From: an uncultured Dialister sp.
GTDB taxonomy: Bacteria; Bacillota; Negativicutes; Veillonellales; Dialisteraceae
NCBI RefSeq assembly: GCF_900541605.1
Contig: NZ_UQKJ01000006.1
Location: 1-36,779, forward strand
Length of the DNA stretch: 36,779 nucleotides
Direction: 5' to 3'
The notes under the pieces were generated by a model that worked only from the letters and a program-made list of their open reading frames with translations, did not search any database and was not told the origin of the DNA. The translations under genes and the position numbers were made by a program. This document shows, piece after piece, positions 1 through 8,348 of this stretch (position 1 is its first letter; each line of letters starts with the position of its first letter).

Positions 1-290
1 CGCCACCGCCGGGCCACAAATAGAAGACGTCTTATTGTGCAGTATAGACGCCCATATGGGCCCGGCTCGAAGGTCCTCTGCAGGACCCTCGCCTTCTGAG
101 GAAGGAGGCTGGCCAATAGCGGCGAAGCCGCCATTCTACCTTATGCCCCCGGTGCGAAGCACCTACAACCCGGTGAACGAGCAGAGCGATGTTTACCCAC
201 AACCCTTAGCCCCATTCACCCCGTTTGGCCACTCGCCAACCTCAAGGGACAGCTCGACAAACTGAAATTGGCAATACTCCAAAGTCCCTG
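1..290. repeat. Intergenic repeat-rich segment with family A repeat copy
   Basis: No gene is supported here. From about 117 to 225 the sequence is a plus-oriented copy of a dispersed repeat (called family A here): a GCGGCGAAGCCGC-type hairpin, then CTTATGCCCC, a GGTGCGAAGCACC hairpin, ACAACCCGG, a longer imperfect stem, and ACCCTTAGCCCCAT. Related copies lie near 3293-3427 (inverted), 16412-16611, 17665-17800 and 35911-36030. Just before it, 72-86 holds a small palindrome (GGTCCT/AGGACC). The copy is followed at 253-273 by 21 bases that recur exactly, inverted, at 3248-3268. Confidence 0.6.
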
Positions 291-1070
291 TTACAGATCC
301 AGTCCGGAATCCATGCCGAAAACCTTCATATGGCGGCTGAAGATGGATTCTCCCCGGTCCGTAAAGTAACCGAGATATTCTGCCACCGTATTGTCTCCGG
401 TAGGCTTTTCGGCGCTGGAACTTCCATAGGCTGTACGGTCTGCCAGGAAGCGGCTGTCCATGGGCATAAAAGAGGCAGAAAGGCCTTCCAGCATGGCGGC
501 AGCGAAAGGAGCAATTTCTTCTGTGGAAATCGGAGTGCCCACCGTAGATACGGCGTCCGTCAGGATAGCGGCTGCTGCCTTCCCTGCTTCCGTCTTTCCG
601 GCTGTGATGGAAAAGGGGCAGGTAAAGAGCGTTTCCACTTCCAGGTAATCCAATGCTGCCAGGAACAGATACAGGGAAGACAGATTTTCCTCGGATACCC
701 CTATCCTTCTTAAATCCACAATATTCCCGGGAATATCATCCACTGCATCCGAAGCACCGGCAGTGAGTACAGAGAAGACCTTCCAGCCGATTTCTTCCCA
801 CTCCGGAGCCCCTTTGCTGCAGATTTCTTTCCATATTCTGAAAAGGTCCGCTTCCTTCAGGAGCAGCGGCTTGTTTCCGCTGGGGGGAATATGAAAATAG
901 TGGGCCGATACCTGGGCCTTGGGATTCGGCTTTTCAATGAAATTTTCCGGAAGTCCGGCATCCTTCAGCCGAGATTTCAGATACACCGGAGGCACTCCCA
1001 TATCAATGAGTCCTCCTACCATCATGTCCACCGTCAATTTTCCATAGCATCTGATAAAAAGAGCTTTCAT
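291..1070 (-). CDS. LarC-like (DUF111) protein, diverged; third gene of the ars operon
   Basis: The 259-residue protein resembles the N-terminal half of LarC, the CTP-dependent nickel insertase that makes the lactate racemase cofactor. Visible matches are the start (MKALFIRCYGKLTVDM in place of the usual CFSGISGDM region, followed by a GGLIDMGVP segment), a middle LAALDYLEVETLF segment resembling LarC's AALDLLGVDRVY, and a late TAYGSSS resembling the GYGAGT motif. The usual His-rich linker and the HFHEVGAVDSI motif are absent, so nickel insertion is doubtful. The ATG overlaps the stop of the upstream arsB-like gene by one base (TAATG) and has an AAAGGAG ribosome site inside that gene, so the two are probably translationally coupled. 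A role tied to cobamide lower-ligand chemistry is inference from context only. It could also be a decaying LarC paralogue. Confidence 0.65.
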   Translation of the reverse strand: MKALFIRCYGKLTVDMMVGGLIDMGVPPVYLKSRLKDAGLPENFIEKPNPKAQVSAHYFHIPPSGNKPLLLKEADLFRIWKEICSKGAPEWEEIGWKVFSVLTAGASDAVDDIPGNIVDLRRIGVSEENLSSLYLFLAALDYLEVETLFTCPFSITAGKTEAGKAAAAILTDAVSTVGTPISTEEIAPFAAAMLEGLSASFMPMDSRFLADRTAYGSSSAEKPTGDNTVAEYLGYFTDRGESIFSRHMKVFGMDSGLDL

Positions 1071-2092
1071 TACCGGATCTCCTTTCTCTGCCTTCCGCTG
1101 CCTGCTCCATCAATGGCCACATCCACATCGGCAGTACCAAATGTTTTCATCTGGTTCAGCATGTCAATGGCCGCATCCAGCAGGGACAATCCCAGGGCAG
1201 ATCCAAATCCTTCGGCTTCCGTGAAATCATAATGAAGATAGGCATGCATGCCAAGTTTCTGCATCTGCATCTTATGTACCGGTTCTTCATAATAAACGGA
1301 AGGAAATACAAAATTCCTGATTTCCGGATACACCGTCACCGCTGCCAGTACGGCTGCTCCGGTTACCGCATTGTCAAAAGCTACAATCATGCCGTTTCTA
1401 GCCGCTTCCACTACGAATCCGAAGAGCGCAGCAATCTCGCAGGACCCCACTTCCGCCAGGTTTCCGATTGGATTTTCCCCAAAGTTTCCAATACCAGCCA
1501 GCCGGATGCTGTATCCGCCCTTTGCAGATACTTTCATCAGGTCTTCTTTCATGACTGCCGCCGTCACTGCAAGGGCAGAGAGAAGAGACCGCTCCCCTAT
1601 GTTGCCAAGCCCCGCCGCTTCGACCCCCTGGGAGGCCAGGGTCTTGGCTACGGACATGCCGATAGAAACAGCGCCATTTACCACTTCATCATCCATGGCG
1701 GGATGACCATGATGGGTACCATGAATCATTTTCTTTGTCAGCACCCCTTCGATATCGGAGGTATCTTTTTCCAGTCCCACATCCACCAGATATACGGGGG
1801 ACTCCAGGTTGCGGGCAATCACATTGACCGGGCCATATCCCTGGGCCACCAGTTTCATTTCATCATGAGAAAGCTGCCCCTTTGTCTTGTTCTCACCGTC
1901 CACCGCCGTATCTCCGCCAAAAATAACGAGGGCCTTGTTCAGGTAGGACGGCTTTACTTCCCCCCGAATGCCGGCGATACGGACTGCCATTTCTTCCAGT
2001 TTTCCTAAAGAATGGATCGGCTTGATCAGGTTATCCACATAAAGCTGGCAGGCCTTCATAATTTCTTCATTCAACTTCGGAATCCCGCTCAT
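1070..2092 (-). CDS. arsB: CobT-family phosphoribosyltransferase, ArsB-like subunit
   Basis: This 340-residue protein belongs to the nicotinate-nucleotide:dimethylbenzimidazole phosphoribosyltransferase (CobT) family. The C-terminal motif reads TEAEGFGSALGLSLLDAA, matching CobT's LGEGTGAALALPLLDAA, with Glu294 at the position of the catalytic base. The N-terminal GDHGV-type motif is altered (GGDTAVDG), unlike the neighbouring paralogue. Tandem, divergent CobT homologues are known from Sporomusa ovata as ArsA and ArsB, a heterodimer that attaches phenol or p-cresol to ribose phosphate for phenolic cobamides; the name is unrelated to arsenic. It overlaps the upstream gene by four bases (ATGA) and the downstream one by one. 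The assignment of this partner as ArsB rather than ArsA rests on gene order and the altered motif and is less sure than the family. Confidence 0.75.
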   Translation of the reverse strand: MSGIPKLNEEIMKACQLYVDNLIKPIHSLGKLEEMAVRIAGIRGEVKPSYLNKALVIFGGDTAVDGENKTKGQLSHDEMKLVAQGYGPVNVIARNLESPVYLVDVGLEKDTSDIEGVLTKKMIHGTHHGHPAMDDEVVNGAVSIGMSVAKTLASQGVEAAGLGNIGERSLLSALAVTAAVMKEDLMKVSAKGGYSIRLAGIGNFGENPIGNLAEVGSCEIAALFGFVVEAARNGMIVAFDNAVTGAAVLAAVTVYPEIRNFVFPSVYYEEPVHKMQMQKLGMHAYLHYDFTEAEGFGSALGLSLLDAAIDMLNQMKTFGTADVDVAIDGAGSGRQRKEIR

Positions 2093-3141
2093 GCTTTCAC
2101 CCCCACTTCTTCTTTAGTTGCACATTCCCGGTACACCGAAAGGGCCAGGTCAAACATTTTCGTCTGGATGCCGGCACCTACGGCTTCGCCGAGGCGGAAA
2201 TCCAGGTCTATATACTCTGTGAGTCCCAATGCGGCCAGGGACTTTTTATGGGCCTGTTCCAGGGACAGGTGGGACGCCATAAGATAATGGACGGACTCCG
2301 GTGCCAGGGCCTTTGCAATGAAAGCACTGGCTGTCGTATTGAATCCATCAATGATGGTCATGGCATGGTTTGCCGCAGCTCCCAGAATGACACCGGTCAT
2401 GCAGCCGAATTCAAAACCTCCGACCTTGGACAGTACATCCAGACCATCCTTTGGATCCGGGTGGTTCACATCCATGGCAGTCTGCACCACTTCCACCTTG
2501 TGCCGAAGCCGTTCATCGGAAATATTGGTTCCACGCCCCGTCACTTCGATGGCATTCCAGTGGTTAAAAGCGCCCAAAATGCAGGCGGAAGAGGTGGTAT
2601 TGGAAATTCCCATTTCTCCAATGGTGAAAATCCGGTATCCCTCTTTGATTTTCTCTTCTGCAATCTCTATGCCCGTCTCGATGGACCGGATAGCTTCTCC
2701 CCGGGTCATGGCCGGACCTTCGGCAATATCCTTTGTGCCCCAGGCAATTTTACGGTCAAGGAGCCCCGGAACGCCGGACATATCCGCATTAATGCCCATG
2801 TCCACCACCACCATGTCGGATCCCGCATAGTAAGCCATAGCATTGGCGGAAGCCCCTTTCGTCTCCACATAGGCTCTCGTCATGCCTACGGTGGTAGACT
2901 GGGGATAGGCGGAAACTCCTTCCTTGTATACCCCATGATCCGCACAGGCAATCACCGTGCAGCACCTGGGAATGGCCGGAATCACTTCTCCCGTAATTCC
3001 GGCATACTGGGTCACCATGGTTTCCATTTTTCCCAGGTCCCCCATGCCAAGGTACAGGTCCTTCCACCGCCGTGCCGCCTTTTCCATGGCGTCCTCATCC
3101 AACGGCAGGATATGGTTAATCGTCTCGTCCAATAATCCCAT
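2089..3141 (-). CDS. arsA: CobT-family phosphoribosyltransferase, ArsA-like subunit
   Basis: The 350-residue product is the more CobT-like of the pair. It keeps CADHGVYKEGVSAYPQ near residues 66-81 and DFRLGEAVGAG near the C-terminus, with Glu319 in the position of the catalytic base. CobT enzymes transfer phosphoribose from nicotinate mononucleotide to the lower-ligand base of cobamides in the cytoplasm; with its paralogue just downstream it is likely the first subunit of an ArsAB heterodimer acting on phenol or p-cresol. It is the first gene of a three-gene operon. The start has a good AAGGAGG site seven bases upstream. No cobalamin riboswitch fits into the roughly 55-base leader. No cobUSC genes are present in the window, so upstream cobamide assembly must be encoded elsewhere or imported. 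Confidence 0.8.
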   Translation of the reverse strand: MGLLDETINHILPLDEDAMEKAARRWKDLYLGMGDLGKMETMVTQYAGITGEVIPAIPRCCTVIACADHGVYKEGVSAYPQSTTVGMTRAYVETKGASANAMAYYAGSDMVVVDMGINADMSGVPGLLDRKIAWGTKDIAEGPAMTRGEAIRSIETGIEIAEEKIKEGYRIFTIGEMGISNTTSSACILGAFNHWNAIEVTGRGTNISDERLRHKVEVVQTAMDVNHPDPKDGLDVLSKVGGFEFGCMTGVILGAAANHAMTIIDGFNTTASAFIAKALAPESVHYLMASHLSLEQAHKKSLAALGLTEYIDLDFRLGEAVGAGIQTKMFDLALSVYRECATKEEVGVKA

Positions 3142-3202
3142 ACATTCCTCCTTATTATATATTCATTAGTGATATATTAGTTTTGCAATGATATTCTTAT
3201 TC

Positions 3203-3211
3203 ATTATACCA
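3203..3211 (-). promoter_or_regulatory. Extended -10 promoter of the ars operon
   Basis: On the minus strand a perfect TATAAT (3203-3208) is preceded by TGG, giving an extended -10. No good -35 box lies 16-18 bases upstream. The start of arsA is about 60 bases downstream. Confidence 0.55.
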
Positions 3212-3247
3212 TATCGGAGACTGGCAAAAGTGAAGCGGAATGAGTGC

Positions 3248-3610
3248 TGCCAATTTCAGTTTGTCGAGTTGTCAGCTGAGATAGGCGAGCGTCCCCAATG
3301 GGGTGGATGGGGCGTAAGGGTTGTGGGTTGGCATCGCTGCGCTCGCCAACCAGGTGGTGGCTTCAACATCGCTTCGCTTGTTGAAGCGGGGGCATAAGGT
3401 GGATCAGCCGCCATCGGCGGCCATTGAACCAACAGCCCCCGCTTTGGGAAGGCGGCAGCCTTCCCAAAGCCACAACCCCACGGGGAAAGCGACTCACTGC
3501 ATTCTCAGTCGCCTACGGCTCCCTACGAATGCAGTTCGCTGCGCACCGGTCGGGCCAGCGAAGCGGCGCCCGACCCACCACCTTTATGCCCCATCCATTC
3601 GGGCAGCCCG
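3248..3610. repeat. Inverted family A repeat copy plus hairpin-rich intergenic DNA
   Basis: The minus strand of about 3293-3427 carries a family A repeat in the order GCCGCC hairpin, CTTATGCCCCC, a GCTTCAACAAGCGAAGCGATGTTGAAG stem-like region, a TTGGCGAGCG...GATGCCAA stem and CACAACCCTTACGCCCCAT. At 3248-3268 it is followed by 21 bases identical to 253-273 but inverted. Beyond the copy, 3440-3468 forms a near-perfect hairpin with arms GCTTTGGGAAGGC and GCCTTCCCAAAGC, and about 3548-3575 forms a second one with arms GTCGGGC and GCCCGAC. A short CACCACCTTTATGCCCCATCC fragment of family A follows. Short open frames here have no coding character. Confidence 0.6.
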
Positions 3611-3899
3611 CCGGCCAGCCACGAACCCCATCAGCTCGTCAGACCGCAATACTACTACGCATTATCAAAATACATATATCTTATTTCCTCATTCATTCCA
3701 TCGAAATCAATACGGCATAGATTACATATAGAAATTATTCGATAATTTAGGGGGCTTTCCCCGTTTTTATCGGAGCCTTTAAGACCATATTGCAGGAACG
3801 TGTATGGACATATCGATAAAAATAATATAAAATGGAATAAGATTTTAATTGTATACGTAACTAAGCGCATACGGGTTACAATATATATGAGGTGATCAA
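3611..3899. other. Intergenic leader upstream of sufC
   Basis: This AT-rich stretch carries no supported gene. TATAAA at 3826-3831 and TACAAT at 3877-3882 resemble -10 boxes, but neither has a properly spaced -35 box, so the suf promoter is not assigned. No IscR or other operator could be recognised. GAGGTGATCAA just before the ATG serves as the sufC ribosome site. Confidence 0.4.
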
Positions 3900-4643
3900 A
3901 TGAGTGAATTACTTCGCGTGGAAAATCTCCACGTCTCCGTAGGCAGGAAAGAACTCCTCCACGGCATTAACCTCACCGTGAACAAGGGGGAAGTCCATGT
4001 CATTATGGGCGTTAACGGGGCAGGTAAATCGACACTGCTTCATGCCATCATGGGAAATCCTGTTTACAAGGTTACTGAGGGCCATATTTATTTTGAAGGA
4101 CAGGACATTACAAACCTGTCTGTAGATAAAAGGGCAAAGCTGGGCATTTTCCTTTCTTTCCAGAACCCCATTTCCGTGGCCGGCATTACAATGGAAAATT
4201 TCATCCGTACTGCCAAGACTACCATTTCCGGCAAGCAGCAGCGTCTCTTTCCTTTCAAGCGTCTCATGCGGACGAGAATGGAAGACCTGGCCATGGATCC
4301 TTCCTATGCCCAGCGGTACCTGAATGACGGATTCTCCGGTGGCGAACGGAAGAAGAGTGAAATTCTCCAGATGCGTATCCTGGACCCGAAGCTGGCCATG
4401 CTCGATGAAACGGACTCCGGCCTCGATGTGGATGCGGTGCGCATTGTTTCAAAAAATATTTCTGAATATCACAATGAGAACAATTCCCTTCTCATCATTA
4501 CCCACCTGAACCAGATTCTGAAGTTCATTACGCCGGAATACGTACATGTGCTCATTGATGGCCGTATTGTCAAAGAAGGCGGCCCGGAACTGGTGGATGA
4601 AATTGAGACCAACGGCTTTGATGCATACCGCAGTGAGGTGTAA
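3900..4643 (+). CDS. sufC: Fe-S cluster assembly ATPase SufC
   Basis: The 247-residue protein is the ABC-type ATPase of the SUF system, which binds SufB and SufD and drives conformational change of the scaffold complex in the cytoplasm. The Walker A motif GVNGAGKST is at residues 37-45. The signature FSGGERKKSEILQ and a Walker B with LAMLDETDSGLDVD follow in the order and spacing of SufC. Length is that of the family. The gene opens a five-gene operon sufC-B-D-S-U with short gaps or overlaps throughout. GAGGTG lies seven bases before the ATG. The order with sufU as the last gene is the Gram-positive type and not the E. coli sufABCDSE type. Confidence 0.97.
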   Translation: MSELLRVENLHVSVGRKELLHGINLTVNKGEVHVIMGVNGAGKSTLLHAIMGNPVYKVTEGHIYFEGQDITNLSVDKRAKLGIFLSFQNPISVAGITMENFIRTAKTTISGKQQRLFPFKRLMRTRMEDLAMDPSYAQRYLNDGFSGGERKKSEILQMRILDPKLAMLDETDSGLDVDAVRIVSKNISEYHNENNSLLIITHLNQILKFITPEYVHVLIDGRIVKEGGPELVDEIETNGFDAYRSEV

Positions 4644-4645
4644 TC

Positions 4646-6058
4646 ATGGCTGAAGAAAAGAAAAAAAGCCAGGTAGAAGACGTAAACCGCAGTATTTACG
4701 ACATCAAAGATAAGGTCGAATATTCCTACAAGGCCGATACGGGCCTGACGGAAGAGGTCATCCGGGAAATTTCCAAAGAAAAGGATGAACCGGAATGGAT
4801 GCTGCAGAAACGTCTCCAGGCTTTAAAAATTTATAATAAACTGGATGTTCCACCCTGGGCGCCGGATATTTCGGAGCTCGATATGGAACATATCGATACT
4901 TACGTCCGTCCGAAGACGGACATGAAGGCCCGGTGGGAGGATCTTCCGGAAAATATCAGGGAAACCTTCGACCGTCTTGGTATTCCGGAAGCGGAGAAGA
5001 AGTCCCTGGCCGGTGTAGGTGCCCAGTACGATTCGGAAGTGGTATACCACAATATCCAGAAGGAACTGGAAGAACAGGGCGTTATTTACGTGGATTTCGA
5101 GACGGCAGTCAAGAAATACCCGGAACTGATCAAACCTTATTTCGGAAAGCTCATCACTCCGAATTACCATAAATTTGCGGCCCTTCACTATGCCGTATGG
5201 TCCGGCGGTTCCTTCGTCTATGTACCGAAGGGTGTTCATGTGGAAATGCCTCTCCAGAGTTATTTCCGGCTGAATGCGCCGGGAGCAGGGCAGTTTGAAC
5301 ATACCCTGATCATCGTGGAAGAAGGGGCGTCCTGCCATTTCATTGAGGGCTGCTCTGCACCCCGTTACAATGTGGCCAATCTCCATGCCGGTGCCGTAGA
5401 ACTCTTTGTAAAGAAAGGGGCTACCCTCCGGTATTCTACCATTGAAAACTGGTCGAAGAATATGTACAACCTGAACACCAAGAAATCTCTGGTGGAAGAA
5501 GATGGGCATATGATCTGGGTTTCCGGATCCTTTGGTTCCCATACATCCTGTCTCTATCCGGATACGGTGCTCAAGGGGGATCGTTCTACTTGTGAATTTA
5601 CGGGGATTACCTTTGCCGGCAAAGGACAGTTCCTGGACACCGGTTCCAAAGTGGAAGCTCTGGGCAAGGATGTGTCCATGACAGTGAACTCGAAATCCAT
5701 TTCCAAAGGCGGCGGTACTGCTATTTACCGGGGCGTCGTCTACATCGGACCCAATGCAAAGGGGACGAAGGGCTCCATCAGCTGCGAATCCCTCATGCTT
5801 GATGACCAGTCCCGGTCCGATACGATTCCGGATATCGTTATTGAAAATGATGATATCGACCTGGGCCATGAAGCTAAAATCGGCCGCATTCCGGACGAGG
5901 ATATCTACTACCTCATGAGCCGGGGCCTTTCGGAAGAAGATGCAAAGGCCATGCTGGTCCGTGGATTTGCAGAACCGATTTCCAAAGCACTGCCGCTGGA
6001 ATATGCGGTGGAAATGAACCGCCTCATCGATCTGGAATTCGAAGGGGCCATAGGATAA
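4646..6058 (+). CDS. sufB: Fe-S cluster scaffold protein SufB
   Basis: The 470-residue product is SufB, the scaffold subunit of the SufBC2D complex on which Fe-S clusters are built. The length is normal for the family. The N-terminal part (residues about 15-45, YSYKADTGLTEEVI) and the beta-helix core are typical. The C-terminal conserved segment has KGSISCESLMLDDQSRSDT, whose cysteine corresponds to the functionally essential SufB cysteine that receives sulfur, followed by GHEAKIGRIPDEDIYYLMSRG. It begins two bases after the sufC stop and uses a GAGGTG site within the end of sufC, so it is probably coupled to sufC translation. Confidence 0.97.
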   Translation: MAEEKKKSQVEDVNRSIYDIKDKVEYSYKADTGLTEEVIREISKEKDEPEWMLQKRLQALKIYNKLDVPPWAPDISELDMEHIDTYVRPKTDMKARWEDLPENIRETFDRLGIPEAEKKSLAGVGAQYDSEVVYHNIQKELEEQGVIYVDFETAVKKYPELIKPYFGKLITPNYHKFAALHYAVWSGGSFVYVPKGVHVEMPLQSYFRLNAPGAGQFEHTLIIVEEGASCHFIEGCSAPRYNVANLHAGAVELFVKKGATLRYSTIENWSKNMYNLNTKKSLVEEDGHMIWVSGSFGSHTSCLYPDTVLKGDRSTCEFTGITFAGKGQFLDTGSKVEALGKDVSMTVNSKSISKGGGTAIYRGVVYIGPNAKGTKGSISCESLMLDDQSRSDTIPDIVIENDDIDLGHEAKIGRIPDEDIYYLMSRGLSEEDAKAMLVRGFAEPISKALPLEYAVEMNRLIDLEFEGAIG

Positions 6059-6067
6059 GGAGGCATT

Positions 6068-7126
6068 ATGGAAGAAATCAGAATCAACCGGCTGCCTCTT
6101 CTTACATACCGCTATCTTCATACCAACGATACGCCTGTACAGTTTGAAGCGCCGGAAATGGGAAGTGAACCCCTGTTTTCCGACAGAACCTACGTGAAAG
6201 AGGGCGGAAGCCTTCCGGAGGATTTCCGTGGCGCATCGGAAGAAACGGTGAAAGCTCTGAAAAAGGGCAGTCATTATACCATTACCATTCCTGCCCATAC
6301 AAAGGCAGAACTTACCGTGTCCCTGACCGGCAGCGAGGAACATCCCGATACGGCCGGTGCCTTTTCGTTCCATCTGGAAGAAGGGGCAAGCCTGGACCTG
6401 GTATATCGGATTTCCGGAGGCAAAGAAAAGGGAACCAGTCTTTTCGGAGCCTATTACCGTCTGGATAAAGAGGCAAAGCTCAAAGTATCCCGCGTGGAAA
6501 GCGGACTTTCGGGGACCGATGTATATGACCAGCGCCATACGGTACTGGGAGAAAGGGCGAAAGCCGATTTTTCCGCCGCTGAACTGGGTGGAAAAGACAT
6601 CTATGTCCACAGCTATGGACTGCTGGAAGGAAAGCATGCATCCATGACAGAAAAGGCGGTCTATGCGGGCACAGGAAAACAGCATCTGGACTTTTTCTAT
6701 CACATCGACCATGTGGGTAAGAAGACCCACGCGGAAATCGATGTGAAAGGAGCCCTGGACGACGAATCCAAAAAGATTTTCCGGGGAACCCTGGACTTCA
6801 AGAGAGGCTGCAGCGGCTCCGTAGGCGATGAGGGCGATTACGCCATCCAGCTTGCACCGAAGACGAAGAATATTTCCCTGCCACTCCTGCTGTGCACGGA
6901 AGACGATGTACAGGGGAACCATGCATCCAGTGCCGGCCAGCTTGACAGCAATACCATCTATTTTCTTATGAGCCGCGGATTTTCCCTGGAGGAAGCCAGA
7001 AGAATCGTGATAGAAGCCCTTATCCGGCCGATTATCGATGGTATGGATGCATCGGTGCAGGATGAAGTGATTACAGAACTCAGGAATAAACTGGATTCCA
7101 AGGAGAACGTAAACTATGAACAGTGA
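6068..7126 (+). CDS. sufD: Fe-S cluster assembly protein SufD
   Basis: The 352-residue product is the SufD paralogue of SufB and partners it in the SufBC2D scaffold. The C-terminal region ends CTEDDVQGNHASSAGQLD followed by YFLMSRGFSLEEARRIVIEALIRPI; the histidine in GNHASS corresponds to the conserved SufD histidine at the SufB-SufD interface. The N-terminal half is weakly conserved, as is usual for SufD, and the protein is somewhat shorter than E. coli SufD. A strong AAGGAGG site lies between sufB and this ATG. Its 3' end overlaps the start of sufS by 11 bases. Confidence 0.93.
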   Translation: MEEIRINRLPLLTYRYLHTNDTPVQFEAPEMGSEPLFSDRTYVKEGGSLPEDFRGASEETVKALKKGSHYTITIPAHTKAELTVSLTGSEEHPDTAGAFSFHLEEGASLDLVYRISGGKEKGTSLFGAYYRLDKEAKLKVSRVESGLSGTDVYDQRHTVLGERAKADFSAAELGGKDIYVHSYGLLEGKHASMTEKAVYAGTGKQHLDFFYHIDHVGKKTHAEIDVKGALDDESKKIFRGTLDFKRGCSGSVGDEGDYAIQLAPKTKNISLPLLLCTEDDVQGNHASSAGQLDSNTIYFLMSRGFSLEEARRIVIEALIRPIIDGMDASVQDEVITELRNKLDSKENVNYEQ

Positions 7127-8348
7127 ACTCATCAGAAGAGATTTTCCGATTCTCGAGACCAAAGTGAATGGCCATCAGATCGTTTATTTTGATAATGCCG
7201 CTACCACCCAGCGCCCGCTGCCTGTGGTCAATGCGGTATTGGACTATGTGACCCATAATAACGGCAACCCCCACAGGGGTGCCCATATCTTTGCCATTTC
7301 CGCTTCCGAAGCCTATGATTCTTCCAAGGAAGTGGTGCGGAAATTTATTAACGCCAAAAGTGCAAAGGAAATTATTTATACCCGAAATACGACGGAATCC
7401 CTGAACCTGGTATCCCGTTCCTACGGAGAAACCCACCTGAAGAAGGGGGACCACATCCTTATTACCATTGCAGAACACCATTCGAACCTGGTCACCTGGC
7501 AGAGAGTGGCCCAAAAGACCGGCGCCGTACTGGATTATATCTATGTGGATAAAAAAACCGGCCATTTCCCGGAAGAGGAACTGAAGAAAATCGACGATCC
7601 CCGGGTCAAGATTTTTGCTTTCGCCCAGGTGTCCAATGTTCTTGGCATTGACTTTGATCCGAAACCGCTGATTCAGAGAGCCCATGCCCATGGGGCGGTG
7701 GTAGTTCTCGACGGTGCCCAGTCCACGCCTCATAAGAGAGTGGACGTGCAGGACCTGGACTGTGATTTCTTTGCCTTCTCCGGACACAAGATGTGCTCCA
7801 TGGGAGGCATCGGTGTTCTCTATGGCAAGGAAGAACTGCTGAATGACATGGAACCCTTCATGCTGGGGGGAGACATGATTGATGATGTGCATGAACAGGA
7901 AACGACCTTTGCCGAGCTGCCGGCCAAGTTTGAGGCAGGCACCCAGTATGTGGAAGGCGCCGTGAGCCTGGTGGCAGCCATTAAATATGTGGAATCCATC
8001 GGTTATGATGAAATTCGTGCCCAAGAAAAAAAGCTTGTTGCCCGCTGCCTGGAAGGGATGAAGAAGCTGCCCTTTATTCATATTATCGGACCGGAAAATC
8101 CGGAAGAAAAAGAGGGACTTGTGGCCTTTGAAGTGGAAGGTGTCCATCCCCATGACGTGGCTCAGATCCTGTCTGCCGACGGCATCTGCATCCGCACCGG
8201 CCACCACTGCGCAGAACCCCTCCATTACTACCTGGGCATCAATGCATCCTGCCGTGCTTCCTTCTATTTCTACAACACCGAAGAAGAAGTGGATTATTTC
8301 CTGGACAAACTGAAGGATGTCCGGAAAGTTATGGGGTATGATGATTAA
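7116..8348 (+). CDS. sufS: Cysteine desulfurase SufS
   Basis: The 410-residue protein is a group II cysteine desulfurase, a PLP enzyme converting cysteine to alanine and a protein-bound persulfide. The PLP lysine is in the motif FSGHKMCSMGG, and the catalytic cysteine is in RTGHHCAEPLH near residue 365. The N-terminus (RRDFPILETKVNGHQIVYFDNAATTQRP) is typical of SufS. The start lies inside the end of sufD and the stop overlaps the sufU start (TAATG), so expression with its sulfur acceptor is likely coupled. The context with SufU rather than SufE indicates that persulfide sulfur leaves via the zinc-dependent SufU route. Confidence 0.97.
   Translation: MNSELIRRDFPILETKVNGHQIVYFDNAATTQRPLPVVNAVLDYVTHNNGNPHRGAHIFAISASEAYDSSKEVVRKFINAKSAKEIIYTRNTTESLNLVSRSYGETHLKKGDHILITIAEHHSNLVTWQRVAQKTGAVLDYIYVDKKTGHFPEEELKKIDDPRVKIFAFAQVSNVLGIDFDPKPLIQRAHAHGAVVVLDGAQSTPHKRVDVQDLDCDFFAFSGHKMCSMGGIGVLYGKEELLNDMEPFMLGGDMIDDVHEQETTFAELPAKFEAGTQYVEGAVSLVAAIKYVESIGYDEIRAQEKKLVARCLEGMKKLPFIHIIGPENPEEKEGLVAFEVEGVHPHDVAQILSADGICIRTGHHCAEPLHYYLGINASCRASFYFYNTEEEVDYFLDKLKDVRKVMGYDD

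Noticed and set aside
291..3141. Arsenic resistance operon suggested by the ars names
   Set aside because: The proteins are CobT-family phosphoribosyltransferases; the ars symbols come from the phenol/p-cresol enzymes of Sporomusa and have no link to arsenic.
3142..3202. Cobalamin riboswitch upstream of the ars operon
   Set aside because: The leader between promoter and arsA is only about 55 bases, too short, and lacks the conserved motifs.
4823..7162. A 779-codon open frame on the minus strand, antisense to sufB and sufD
   Set aside because: It lies wholly opposite well-recognised suf genes, its protein has no recognisable motif, and it reflects the lack of certain codons in the sense strand.
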